From Megaustenia siamemsis (lineage: Eukaryota; Mollusca; Gastropoda; Stylommatophora; Ariophantidae), in NCBI GenBank assembly GCA_032433765.1, contig JAVIAB010000047.1, forward strand, positions 15,603,107-15,667,106: DNA of 64,000 nt. The letters are read 5' to 3'. This document shows positions 51,301-63,300 of this stretch, in pieces. The stretch's first letter is position 1. Every line of letters starts with the position of its first letter. Made by a program: the position numbers and the translations under genes. A model generated the notes under the pieces. The model searched no databases, was not told the origin of the DNA, and was given only the letters and a program-made list of their open reading frames with translations.

Positions 51301-54300
51301 AAATTATTGTTTCTTTCTGATGTTTTTAGGAGCTGCCTTTTTGTGTTGGCCTCTAAGAATTTCCTCATTGGTCTTTTTAGCTGCCCAGGAAATTTTCAAC
51401 ATTTTTCTGAGAAATCTCAACTTTGTTACCTCTAACCATCTTTTCATTTGTCTACTGTCTATGATTTGCTTCCATAGATCAGAATTGGTTCTATATAGCA
51501 CAGATGAACTTTCTTTCTCACTTCTATTGTAATAGATTTGTTGCATAAGATATTTTTCATTTTCTGAAATGCTATTTTAGCCTGAGCTATTCTGCTTTTG
51601 ATTTCTGAATACACTAAAATGGTACTCACATATAAATATTTCCTCCAGCTAGAAATGTTAAGTTGTATGTGTGTGGTGTCACAGATTGAAACCACTTCCA
51701 TAGAATATCAATTTTAAGATATGAGGGTATATGTTCTAGACTAAGAACATCTTCATCCATAATAGCTGTCAAATTACCAAGATTATAACTAAAATGCCAC
51801 TTTGAGATGAAAGCAAAGAGCTGTGTTGGATACTTCTTGATATATGCCTGCCAAATTATGTTCTTGACTTTACAGAACGATGAATGGGTATTCTAAATTA
51901 TTAGTCCAGATGGTTTTTTTTATTGTTAGAAACAGAAAACATGCAATAGTAATGGATTCTGATGTCATTTTTACAACATTTTAGGGTCAGCCCCCAGTGT
52001 CGCGCTGTCGTATAATAATTTGTGTTGCAAAGTACTTGTAAAGTTATCCTTGAAGGCAGAACGAAAGTACTCATCATTATGTAGAAAACAAGGCCCAGTG
52101 CTAGGCATAGAGGTGGCTCAGAAGTCTGCAGTGGCCTGCGCTTAAGTAAAAAAAAATAATGGTCTGGGTGCGCCTTGGCAGCAGATGTTTTGTCCCTTTC
52201 TTGTTTATTCACAAACTTCTAATTTCTAATTCTTTTGCATTTCAGGAGAATTTTCTAAACAACTTCTATCACTGATGGATGAACAACAATGTGGCTCACA
52301 TCAAATTTCATTCACATTTATTTATTTATTATCATATTTGACACAAATTTTTTCCTGTTTTAAGAAAATGTGAAACTTTGAAAAGGAAAATTGGAAAAGT
52401 AGTTGTTTACTGAAGGCATTGTGGAGTTGTGGTTAATGTGCTCTCCCCTGTCGACCAGAAAGTTTGGGGTTCAAATGCCAGTTGAGGTAGGTTCAAATGC
52501 CATTTCAGGTATACATTTTTGTCCAACGTATAAGGCTCTTAGGGAGCCATCATAGCTCAGTGGTTAGTGAACTGGACTACATCGGATCCCACCCGATGGC
52601 TTCCGGGTTCACCCAGCCTTAAATGGGTACCAGATTTTTTCTGGGAAAGTAAAGCGGCACGGGCATAATACCAACCACATTACCCCAAAAATCATGTGCT
52701 GAAGGTCTGTAATATTTATGGTCACTAACACTATATTCCCTATACACCACTTGGCATGACGGGGCTCTTTACTTTTACTAAAAGGCTCTTTCTTGGGTCC
52801 ACCCAACCTCTTTAAATGTGGAAGCAAACCGGCCACCTTATCTTATTTTACTGAGCCTTAGTACAATGAAGCCACTAACACTTCCTTACCCAATTTATAT
52901 GGAATTACCTTTACCTTCAGTCACTTACTTTCAATTTCTGGTTATCCTGTATAAAAAATTAAAGTTACGTAGCGTGATTGTGTGAAAAGCCTATTACAAT
53001 TTGCCTATTTCAGGGAGTACTCAAACGATTAAGTTCACTGCAAGCTGTTCTAGTGGTAATTAAATTCAGTGTTAGGCTAACTACCGTCATAGTAGCCTAC
53101 ATCCATTGTCTGTTATGGAAATATTTTTTCTTCTTTCGCTGTGTATTCTTTTTTTCTTTGAATCTGTTTCTTGCTTCAGTTGGAGCTTTAGAATGTGTTT
53201 TCAAAGACTGCGGTCTGCAGCTACACCTTCCCTGGCTGCAGGTTTATTCGCAGTATCTTCGTGTCCCATTTACACATGCCTATAAATTGAAGTTTTGGGC
53301 GTCCACTAATTCTCTTTACCATCTGCTAGATGTCCATAAAGTATATCTTTTGGTAAGCAGCTAATATGGTGCACGTGGCCATAACTTACATTGTTAGTGT
53401 GTAAATGTTTTGGAGACCTGTGTGAGTGAGGACCTCTATATTTTATCACTTTGTGCGTCTAGGTGATACCAAGAATACGGTGTTTACATCGCACATGGAA
53501 TGCCTTTAGCCTTCACTCTTGCATTGTTTAGGTTGTCTATGATTCGCTGATTAAAGAAAAGGTAAAGCATGAGACTTGATTCGGCATCTTAGCACGGGAG
53601 TTTTCACTCATATGTGCTCGGCGGCCTATCCAGAAGTGTTCGGAGACTTCTGGACAGTGTTGCTTCAAGTATCAAAACTCACGATGCGAGGCGGCATTCC
53701 TCACATTCCCAGAGTACTACCCCAACACCCATTTCCAATTTCTGCCAGCGCCTGGGATGACTGCGGAGGTTTTTTTTCTTTCAACCATGAGTAAAACTCA
53801 CACTGCTTCCAGTGGGAATTAAACATGGGTTGTCACAACGTCGGTAGCCCAGTCGAGTGGTTTTCCTAACTAGGCTGCCGAGACCCCCAAATCTTTCACT
53901 GATTATAATACCATAGTAACATCCCTTCCTACAATTTCAAACAGACAAAGTAGAAATGAACATATACAAAAAGAAGAATAAAAAGTATTGGTTTACCTTC
54001 CCATCCTCAAAGAAAGACAATGTATCAGACAGCCTGACGCTCTCAAACTCCTGGTTGTTGGAGTACACCCTGTACACCTGGTAGGTTCGTGAAAAAAGAA
54101 GATAAGATCAACAACAATATATATATTTTTTTCTCTGAATTTCATTAATGTCGAGTTTTAATGCACATCATCCTCATCATCATCATGTGCCATACCTTTG
54201 ATGTAAGTTATCATGTCCCTCCACAATCTTTTATCCACCATGCATCATATAAGTTCTGTTGTTGACTGTTTTCCATGCCATGACACCAAGCTATCTAGTA

Positions 54301-57300
54301 CTTTCTCTCTTTGTCATTCGCGATCTCTCTTTCCCCGTATTTGCCAGTTGTAACCAAGTATTCCAACTCGCCCAAAAAATGTTGATTGTTTCTTTATTAT
54401 GTTTCTCAGGAGCTCCCTTTTTTTGTTGGCCTCTTTGAGAATTTCCTCATTGGTCTTTTTAGTTGTCCAGGAATTTTTCAACATTCTTCTGAGAAATCCC
54501 ATCTTTGTGGCCTCTAATTGTTTTTTTTTATTAGTTTGTTTACTGTCCATGATTCACTTTCATAGGTCAGAATTGGTTCTATAATTTGTTTACTGTCCAT
54601 GATTCACTTTCATAGGTCAGAATTGGTTCTATAGTTTGTTTACTGTCCATGATTCACTTTCATAGGTCAGAATTGGTTCTATATAGCATCAATGAACTCT
54701 CTCATTTTTTTTTTCTTTTCCAATGAGGACATAGATTTGTTGCATAAGGCGTTTTTCAATTTTTCAAATACTATTTGGACATAATTTTACTTGGCAATAT
54801 AAGATGGTAATTTGCCATTCCTTTCCTTCTAGGCAGTGACTGTGCTAGTCGGAGATCGCAGCCATTGTCTCTATATATGAGATCATCTGCCTGTCATTAT
54901 GGACCATAACCTGCACTACTTGTCAGCTGCTTCCACAACACCATCCACCACAAGATGAATAAGTTCAAGATGAATAAGCTCAAGATGAATAAGTTCAAGA
55001 TGAATAAGTTCAAGATGAATAAGCTCAAGATGAATAAGCTCAAGATGAATAAGCTCAAGATGAATATGCTCAAGATGAATAAGTTCAAGATGAATATGCT
55101 CAAGATGAATAAGTTCAAGATGAATATGCTCAAGATGAATAAGCTCAAGATGAATAAGCTCAAGATGAATAAGCTCAAGATGAATAAGTTCAAGATGAAT
55201 AAGTTCAAGATGAATAAGTTCAAGATGAATAAGCTCAAGATGAATAAGTTCAAGATGAATAAGTTCAAGATGAATAAGTTCAAGATGAATATGCTCAAGT
55301 TGAATAAGCTCAAGATGAATAAGTTCAAGATGAATATGCTCAAGATGAATAAGCTCAAGATGAATAAGCACAAGATGAATAAGTTCAAGATGAATAAGTT
55401 CAAGATGAATAAGTTCAAGATGAATAAGTTCAAGATGAATAAGTTCAAGATGAATAAGCACAAGATGAATAAGTTCAAGATGAATAAGCGCAAAATGAAT
55501 AAGCACAAGATGAATAAGCTCAAGATGAATAAGCTCAAGATGAATAAGCTCAAGATGAATATGTTCAAGATGAATAAGTTCAAGATGAATAAGCACAAGA
55601 TGAATAAGCTCAAGATGAATAAGTTCAAGATGAATAAGTTCAAGATGAATATGTTCAAGATGAATAAGCTCAAGATGAATATGTTCAAGATGAATAAGTT
55701 CAAGATGAATAAGCACAAGATGAATAAGCTCAAGATGAATATGTTCAAGATGAATAAGTTCAAGATGAATAAGTTCAAGATGAATAAGCACAAGATGAAT
55801 AAGTTCAAGATGAATAAGCACAAGATGAATAAGCTCAAGATGAATAAGTTCAAGATGAATAAGCTCAAGATGAATAAGTTCAAGATGAATAAGCTCAAGA
55901 TGAATATGTTCAAGATGAATAAGTTCAAGATGAATAAGCTCAAGATGAATATGTTCAAGATGAATAAGTTCAAGATGAATAAGCACAAGATGAATAAGCT
56001 CAAGATGAATATGTTCAAGATGAATAAGTTCAAGATGAATAAGCACAAGATGAATAAGCTCAAGATGAATATGTTCAAGATGAATAAGTTCAAGATGAAT
56101 AAGCACAAGATGAATAAGTTCAAGATGAATAAGCACAAGATGAATAAGCTCAAGATGAATAAGTTCAAGATGAATAAGCTCAAGATGAATAAGTTCAAGA
56201 TGAATAAGCTCAAGATGAATATGTTCAAGATGAATAAGTTCAAGATGAATAAGCTCAAGATGAATAAGCTCAAGATGAATAAGCACAAGATGAATAAGCT
56301 CAAGATGAATAAGCTCAAGATGAATAAGTTCAAGATGAATAAGTTCAAGATGAATAAGCACAAGATGAATATGTTCAAGATGAATAAGCACAAGATGAAT
56401 AAGCTCAAGATGAATAAGCTCAAGATGAATATGTTCAAGATGAATAAGTTCAAGATGAATAAGCACAAGATGAATAAGCTCAAGATGAATAAGTTCAAGA
56501 TGAATATGCTCAAGATGAATAAGCTCAAGATGAATAAGTTCAAGATGAATATGCTCAAGATGAATAAGCTCAAGATGAATAAGCTCAAGATGAATAAGCA
56601 CAAGATGAATAAGTTCAAGATGAATAAGCACAAGATGAATAAGTTCAAGATGAATAAGTTCAAGATGAATAAGTTCAAGATGAATAAGCACAAGATGAAT
56701 AAGCACAAGATGAATAAGTTCAAGATGAATAAGCACAAGATGAATAAGTTCAAGATGAATAAGCACAAGATGAATAAGCACAAGATGAATAAGCTCAAGA
56801 TGAATAAGCTCAAGATGAATAAGCTCAAGATGAATATGTTCAAGATGAATAAGTTCAAGATGAATAAGCACAAGATGAATAAGCTCAAGATGAATAAGTT
56901 CAAGATGAATAAGTTCAAGATGAATATGTTCAAGATGAATAAGCTCAAGATGAATATGTTCAAGATGAATAAGTTCAAGATGAATAAGCACAAGATGAAT
57001 AAGCTCAAGATGAATATGTTCAAGATGAATAAGTTCAAGATGAATAAGTTCAAGATGAATAAGTTCAAGATGAATAAGCACAAGATGAATAAGTTCAAGA
57101 TGAATAAGCACAAGATGAATAAGCTCAAGATGAATAAGTTCAAGATGAATAAGCTCAAGATGAATAAGTTCAAGATGAATAAGCTCAAGATGAATATGTT
57201 CAAGATGAATAAGTTCAAGATGAATAAGCTCAAGATGAATAAGCTCAAGATGAATAAGTTCAAGATGAATAAGCACAAGATGAATAAGCTCAAGATGAAT

Positions 57301-60300
57301 AAGTTCAAGATGAATAAGTTCAAGATGAATAAGTTCAAGATGAATAAGCACAAGATGAATATGTTCAAGATGAATAAGCTCAAGATGAATAAGCTCAAGA
57401 TGAATATGTTCAAGATGAATAAGTTCAAGATGAATAAGCACAAGATGAATAAGCTCAAGATGAATAAGTTCAAGATGAATATGCTCAAGATGAATAAGCT
57501 CAAGATGAATAAGTTCAAGATGAATATGCTCAAGATGAATAAGCTCAAGATGAATAAGCACAAGATGAATAAGTTCAAGATGAATAAGCACAAGATGAAT
57601 AAGTTCAAGATGAATAAGTTCAAGATGAATAAGTTCAAGATGAATAAGCACAAGATGAATAAGTTCAAGATGAATAAGCACAAGATGAATAAGTTCAAGA
57701 TGAATAAGCACAAGATGAATAAGCACAAGATGAATAAGCTCAAGATGAATAAGCTCAAGATGAATAAGCTCAAGATGAATATGTTCAAGATGAATAAGTT
57801 CAAGATGAATAAGCACAAGATGAATAAGCTCAAGATGAATAAGTTCAAGATGAATAAGTTCAAGATGAATATGTTCAAGATGAATAAGCTCAAGATGAAT
57901 ATGTTCAAGATGAATAAGTTCAAGATGAATAAGCACAAGATGAATAAGCTCAAGATGAATAAGCTCAAGATGAATAAGTTCAAGATGAATAAGCACAAGA
58001 TGAATAAGCTCAAGATGAATATGTTCAAGATGAATAAGTTCAAGATGAATAAGCACAAGATGAATAAGTTCAAGATGAATAAGCACAAGATGAATAAGCT
58101 CAAGATGAATAAGTTCAAGATGAATAAGCTCAAGATGAATAAGTTCAAGATGAATAAGCTCAAGATGAATATGTTCAAGATGAATAAGCTCAAGATGAAT
58201 AAGCACAAGATGAATAAGCTCAAGATGAATAAGCTCAAGATGAATAAGTTCAAGATGAATAAGCACAAGATGAATAAGCTCAAGATGAATAAGTTCAAGA
58301 TGAATAAGCTCAAGATGAATAAGCACAAGATGAATATGTTCAAGATGAATAAGCACAAGATGAATAAGTTCAAGATGAATAAGCTCAAGATGAATATGTT
58401 CAAGATGAATAAGTTCAAGATGAATAAGCACAAGATGAATAAGCTCAAGATGAATATGTTCAAGATGAATAAGTTCAAGATGAATAAGCACAAGATGAAT
58501 ATGCTCAAGATAAATAAGCTCAAATACAAATATCAGCTGTTGGAGGTCAATGTTCAATGGTTCTGAAGACCTTTGAACTGAGACCTCTAAAAATAGTAAA
58601 ATAACATAAGAAACACCCCATCCCCACTATAATAGCAAAGTGACTGGAAACCCTCCCCCCCTCCATATTTATAATAGTCATGTAATCTGTAACATCCTTA
58701 CGTAAATTATAAAGTGAAGTGGTGAAACGTTCAGTAAAAATAATTGCAACTAAAAATAACTTTCTGTGACTGTAGAAAACACTTCCACAGGAATCACAAC
58801 CCACAGGTTGAAACTGTGGGTTTAGAGAATGTTTGCCAAACAATGGCTCAAACCCACAAACACTGTGTTCTTTGTGTCCTGTTTTTGTGTGTGTGTTTGG
58901 TTTAGTTTCTGAGGATGGCCATATGTGAGGTCAAAGAGTTAACATTTTTGTGTGTTTGTGTTTTGTTCTCAATTAAAGATCTCATTTTGTTCTCTCAAGT
59001 AAAGCTGTCATTTTGTTCTCTCAATTAAAACTGTCATTTTGTTCTCTCAAGTAAAGTTGTCATTTTGTTCTCTTAATTAAATCTCTCATTTTGTTCTCTC
59101 AATTAAAGCTCTCATTTTGTTCTCTTAATTAAATCTCTCATTTTGTTCTCTCAATTAAAACTGTCATTTTGCTCTCTCAAATAAAGCTGTCATTTTGTTC
59201 TCTCAATTAAAGCTCTCATTTTGTTCTCTCAATTAAAGCTCTCATTTTGTTCTCTCAATTAAAGCTCTCATTTTGTTCTCTCAATTAAAGCTCTCATTTT
59301 GTTCTCTCAATTAAAGCTGTCATTTTGTTCTCTCAATTAAAGCTCTCATTTTGTTCTCTCAATTAAAGCTCTCATTTTGTTCTCTCAATTAAAGCTCTCA
59401 TTTTGTTCTCTCAATTAAAGCTCTCAGTTCTCTCAGTTAAAGTTGTCATTTTGTTCTCTTAATTAAATCTCTCATTTTGTTCTCTCAATTAAAACTGTCA
59501 TTTTGTTCTCTCAAATAAAGCTGTCATTTTGTTCTCTCAATTAAAGCTCTCATTTTGTTCTCTCAATTAAAGCTCTCATTTTGTTCTCTCAATTAAAGCT
59601 CTCAGTTCTCTCAATTAAAGTTGTCATTTTGTTCTCTTAATTAAATCTCTCATTTTGTTCTCTCAATTAAAACTGTCATTTTGTTCTCTCAAATAAAGCT
59701 GTCATTTTGTTCTCTTAATTAAATCTCTCATTTTGTTCTCTCAATTAAAGCTCTCATTTTGTTCTCTCAATTAAAGCTCTCATTTTGTTCTCTCAATTAA
59801 AGCTCTCATTTTGATCTCTCAATTAAAGTTGTCATTTTGTTTTCTCAATTAAAACTGTCGTTTTGTTCTCTCAAGTAAAGTTGTTATTTTGTTCTCTCAA
59901 GTAAAGTTGTTATTTTGTTCTCTCAAATAAAGTTGTCATTTTGTTCTCTTAATTAAATCTCTCATTTTGTTCTCTCAATTAAAACTGTCATTTTGTTCTC
60001 TCAAATAAATCTGTCATTTTGTTCTCTCAAGTAAAGTTGTTATTTTGTTCTCTCAAGTAGAGTTGTTATTTTGTTTTCTCAAGTAAAGTTGTTATTGTCA
60101 TTTTGTTCTCTCAAGTAAAGTTCTCATTTTGTTCTCTCAATTAAAGCTCTTATTTTGTTCTCTCAATTAAAGTTGTCATTTTGTTTTCTCAATAAAAGCT
60201 CTCATTTTGTTCTCTCAATTAAAACTCTCATTTTGATCTCTCAATTAAAGCTCTCATTTTGTTCTCTCAAGTAAAGTTGTCATTTTGTTCTCTCAATTAA

Positions 60301-63300
60301 AGCTCTCATTTTGTTCTCTCAAATAAATCTGTCATTTTGTTTTCTCAAGTAAAGCTGTCATTTTGTTCTCTCAAGTACAGTTGTCATTTTGTTCTCTCAA
60401 TTAAAGCTCTCATTTTGTTCTCTCAATTAAAGTTGTCATTTTGTTCTCTCAATTAAAGCTCTCATTTTGTTCTCTCAATTAAAGTTGTCATTTTGTTCTC
60501 TCAAGTAAAGTTGTCATTTTGTTCTCTCAAGTAAAGTTGTCATTTAGTTTTCTCAATTAAAGCTCTTATTTTGTTCTCTCAATTAAAGCTCTTATTTTGT
60601 TCTCTCAATTAAAGCTCTCAATTTGTTCTGAAGTAAAGTTGTCATTTTGTTTTCTCAATTAAAGCTGTCCTTTTGTTCTCTCAATTAAAGTTGTCATTTT
60701 GTTTTCTCAATAAAAGCTCTCATTTTGTTCTCTCAAGTAAAGTTGTCATTTTGTTTTCTCAATTAAAGCTCTCATTTTGTTCTCTCAATTAAAGCTCTCA
60801 ATTTGTTCTCAAGTAAAGTTGTCATTTTGTTTTCTCAATTAAAGTTGTCATTTTGTTCTCTCAAGTAAAGTTGTCATTTTGTTCTCTCAAGTAAAGTTGT
60901 CATTTTGTTCTCTCAATTAAAGCTCTCATTTTGTTCTCTCAATTAAAGCTCTCATTTTGTTCTCTCAATTAAAGCTCTTATTTTGTTCTCTCAATTAAAG
61001 CTCTCATTTTGTTCTCTCAATTAAAGCTCTCATTTTGTTCTCTCAATTAAAGCTCTCATTTTGTTCTCTCAATTAAAGTTGTCATTTTGTTCTCTCAATT
61101 AAAGCTGTCATTTTGTTCTCTCAATTAAAGCTGTCATTTTGTTCTCTCAAGTAAAGCTGTCATTTTGTTCTCTCAATTAAAGCTCTCATTTTGTTCTCTC
61201 AATTAAAGCTGTCATTTTGTTCTCTCTATTAAAGTTGTCATTTTGTTCTCTCAAGTAAACTTGTCATTTTGTTCTCTCAATTAAATCTCTCATTTTGTTC
61301 TCTCAAGTAAAGCTGTCATTTTGTTCTCTCAAGTAAACTTGTCATTTTGTTATCTCAATTAAATCTCTCATTTTGTTCTCTCAATTAAAGTTGTCATTTT
61401 GTTCTCTCAAGTAAAGTTGTCATTTTGTTCTCTCAATTAAATCTCTCATTTTGTTGTCTCAATTAAAGCTCTCATTTTGTTCTCTCAATTAAAACTCTCA
61501 TTTTGATCTCTCAATTAAAACTCTCATTTTGATCTCTCAATTAAAGCTCTCATTTTGTTTTCTCAATTAAAGTTGTCATTTTGTTCTCTCAAGTAAAGTT
61601 GTCATTTTGTTCTCTCAAGTAAAGTTGTCATTTTGTTCTCTCAAGTAAAGCTCTTATTTTGTTCTCTCAATTAAAGCTCTTATTTTGTTCTCTCAATTAA
61701 AGCTCTTATTTTGTTCTCTCAATTAAAGCTCTTATTTTGTTCTCTCAATTAAAGCTCTTATTTTTTTCTCTCAATTAAAGCTCTTAATTTCTTCTCAAGT
61801 AAAGTTTTCATTTTGTTTTCTCAATAAAAGCTCTCATTTTGTTCTCTCAATTAAAGCTGTCATTTTGTTTTCTCAATTAAAGCTCTCAGTTTGTTCTCTC
61901 AAGTAAAGTTGTCATTTTGTTTTCTCAATTAAAGCTCTCATTTTGTTCTCTCAAGTAAAGTTGTCATTTTGTTTTCTCAATTAAAGCTCTCATTTTGTTC
62001 TCTCAAGTAAAGTTGTCATTTTGTTCTCTCAATTAAAGTTGTCATTTTGTTCTCTCAAGTAAAGTTCTCATTTTGTTCTCTCAAGTAAAGTTCTCATTTT
62101 GTTCTCTCAAGTAAAGTTGTCATTTTGTTCTCTCAATTAAAGTTCTCATTTTGTTCTCTCAAGTAAAGTTCTCATTTTGTTCTCTCAAGTAAAGTTGTCA
62201 TTTTCTTCCCTCAAGTAAAGTTGTCATTTTGTTCTCTCAATTAAAGCTTTTATTTTGTTCTCTCAAGTAAAGTTGTCATTTTGTTCTCTCAAGTAAAGTT
62301 GTCATTTTGTTCTCTCAAGTAAAGTTGTCATTTTGTTCTCTCAATTAAAGCTCTCATTTTGTTCTCTCAAGTAAAGTTGTCATTTTGTTCTCTGAAGTAA
62401 AGTTGTCATTTTGTTCTCTTAATTAAATCTCTCATTTTGTTCTCTCAATTAAAACTGTCATTTTGTTCTCTCAAATAAATCTGTCATTTTGTTCTCTCAA
62501 GTAAAGTTGTTATTTTGTTCTCTCAAGTAGAGTTGTTATTTTGTTTTCTCAAGTAAAGTTGTTATTGTCATTTTGTTCTCTCAAGTAAAGTTCTCATTTT
62601 GTTCTCTCAATTAAAGCTCTTATTTTGTTCTCTCAATTAAAGTTGTCATTTTGTTCTCTCAAGTAAAGTTGTCATTTTGTTCTCTCAAGTAAAGTTGTCA
62701 TTTTGTTCTCTCAATTAAAGCTCTCATTTTGTTCCCTCAAGTAAAGTTCTCATTTTGTTCCCTCAAGTAAAGTTGTCATTTTGTTCTCTCAAGTAAAGTT
62801 CTCATTTTGTTCTCTCAAGTAAAGTTCTCATTTTGTTCTCTCAAGTAAAGTTGTCATTTTGTTCTCTCAAGTAAAGTTGTCATTTTGTTCTCTCAAGTAA
62901 AGTTGTCATTTTGTTCCCTCAAGTAAAGTTGTCATTTTGTTCTCTCAAGTAAAGTTCTCATTTTGTTCTCTCAAGTAAAGCTGTCATTTCGTTCCCTCAA
63001 GTAAAGCTGCCATGAATACAGGAGACAAATAATGATAAATGAATATTATTTTAGAGGGAAACTTCCGAGGCGATAATTTAGCGAATCATAGGTGGAGGAG
63101 GTATGTTTAAAGCACTCGGAGAAAATGACAAATAATCAACAACAGAAAAAAAAAACATAGAACAATCAATGGTCTGAATCAGGATCCAACCTGTACACCA
63201 AGGACATTTTTTTAATTAACTGGGTTGACAGTGTTCCCTAGTGTTTGGCTTTTTGTGGCAAGGCGCTGTGCCATGGAGTACAGGTTCGATCCTGCTTCAG

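Noticed and set aside
52978..53364. 128-codon plus-strand frame with hydrophobic stretches
   Set aside because: No domain, no splice context, opposite strand to the host gene, and composition typical of T-rich DNA read in frame.
54897..58566. Three overlapping open frames of about 1,200 codons on both strands (KMNKL, HLELI, FILNL repeats)
   Set aside because: A 15-bp unit without stops keeps several frames open at once. Variation is not biased to silent positions in any frame, and the array lies inside an intron.
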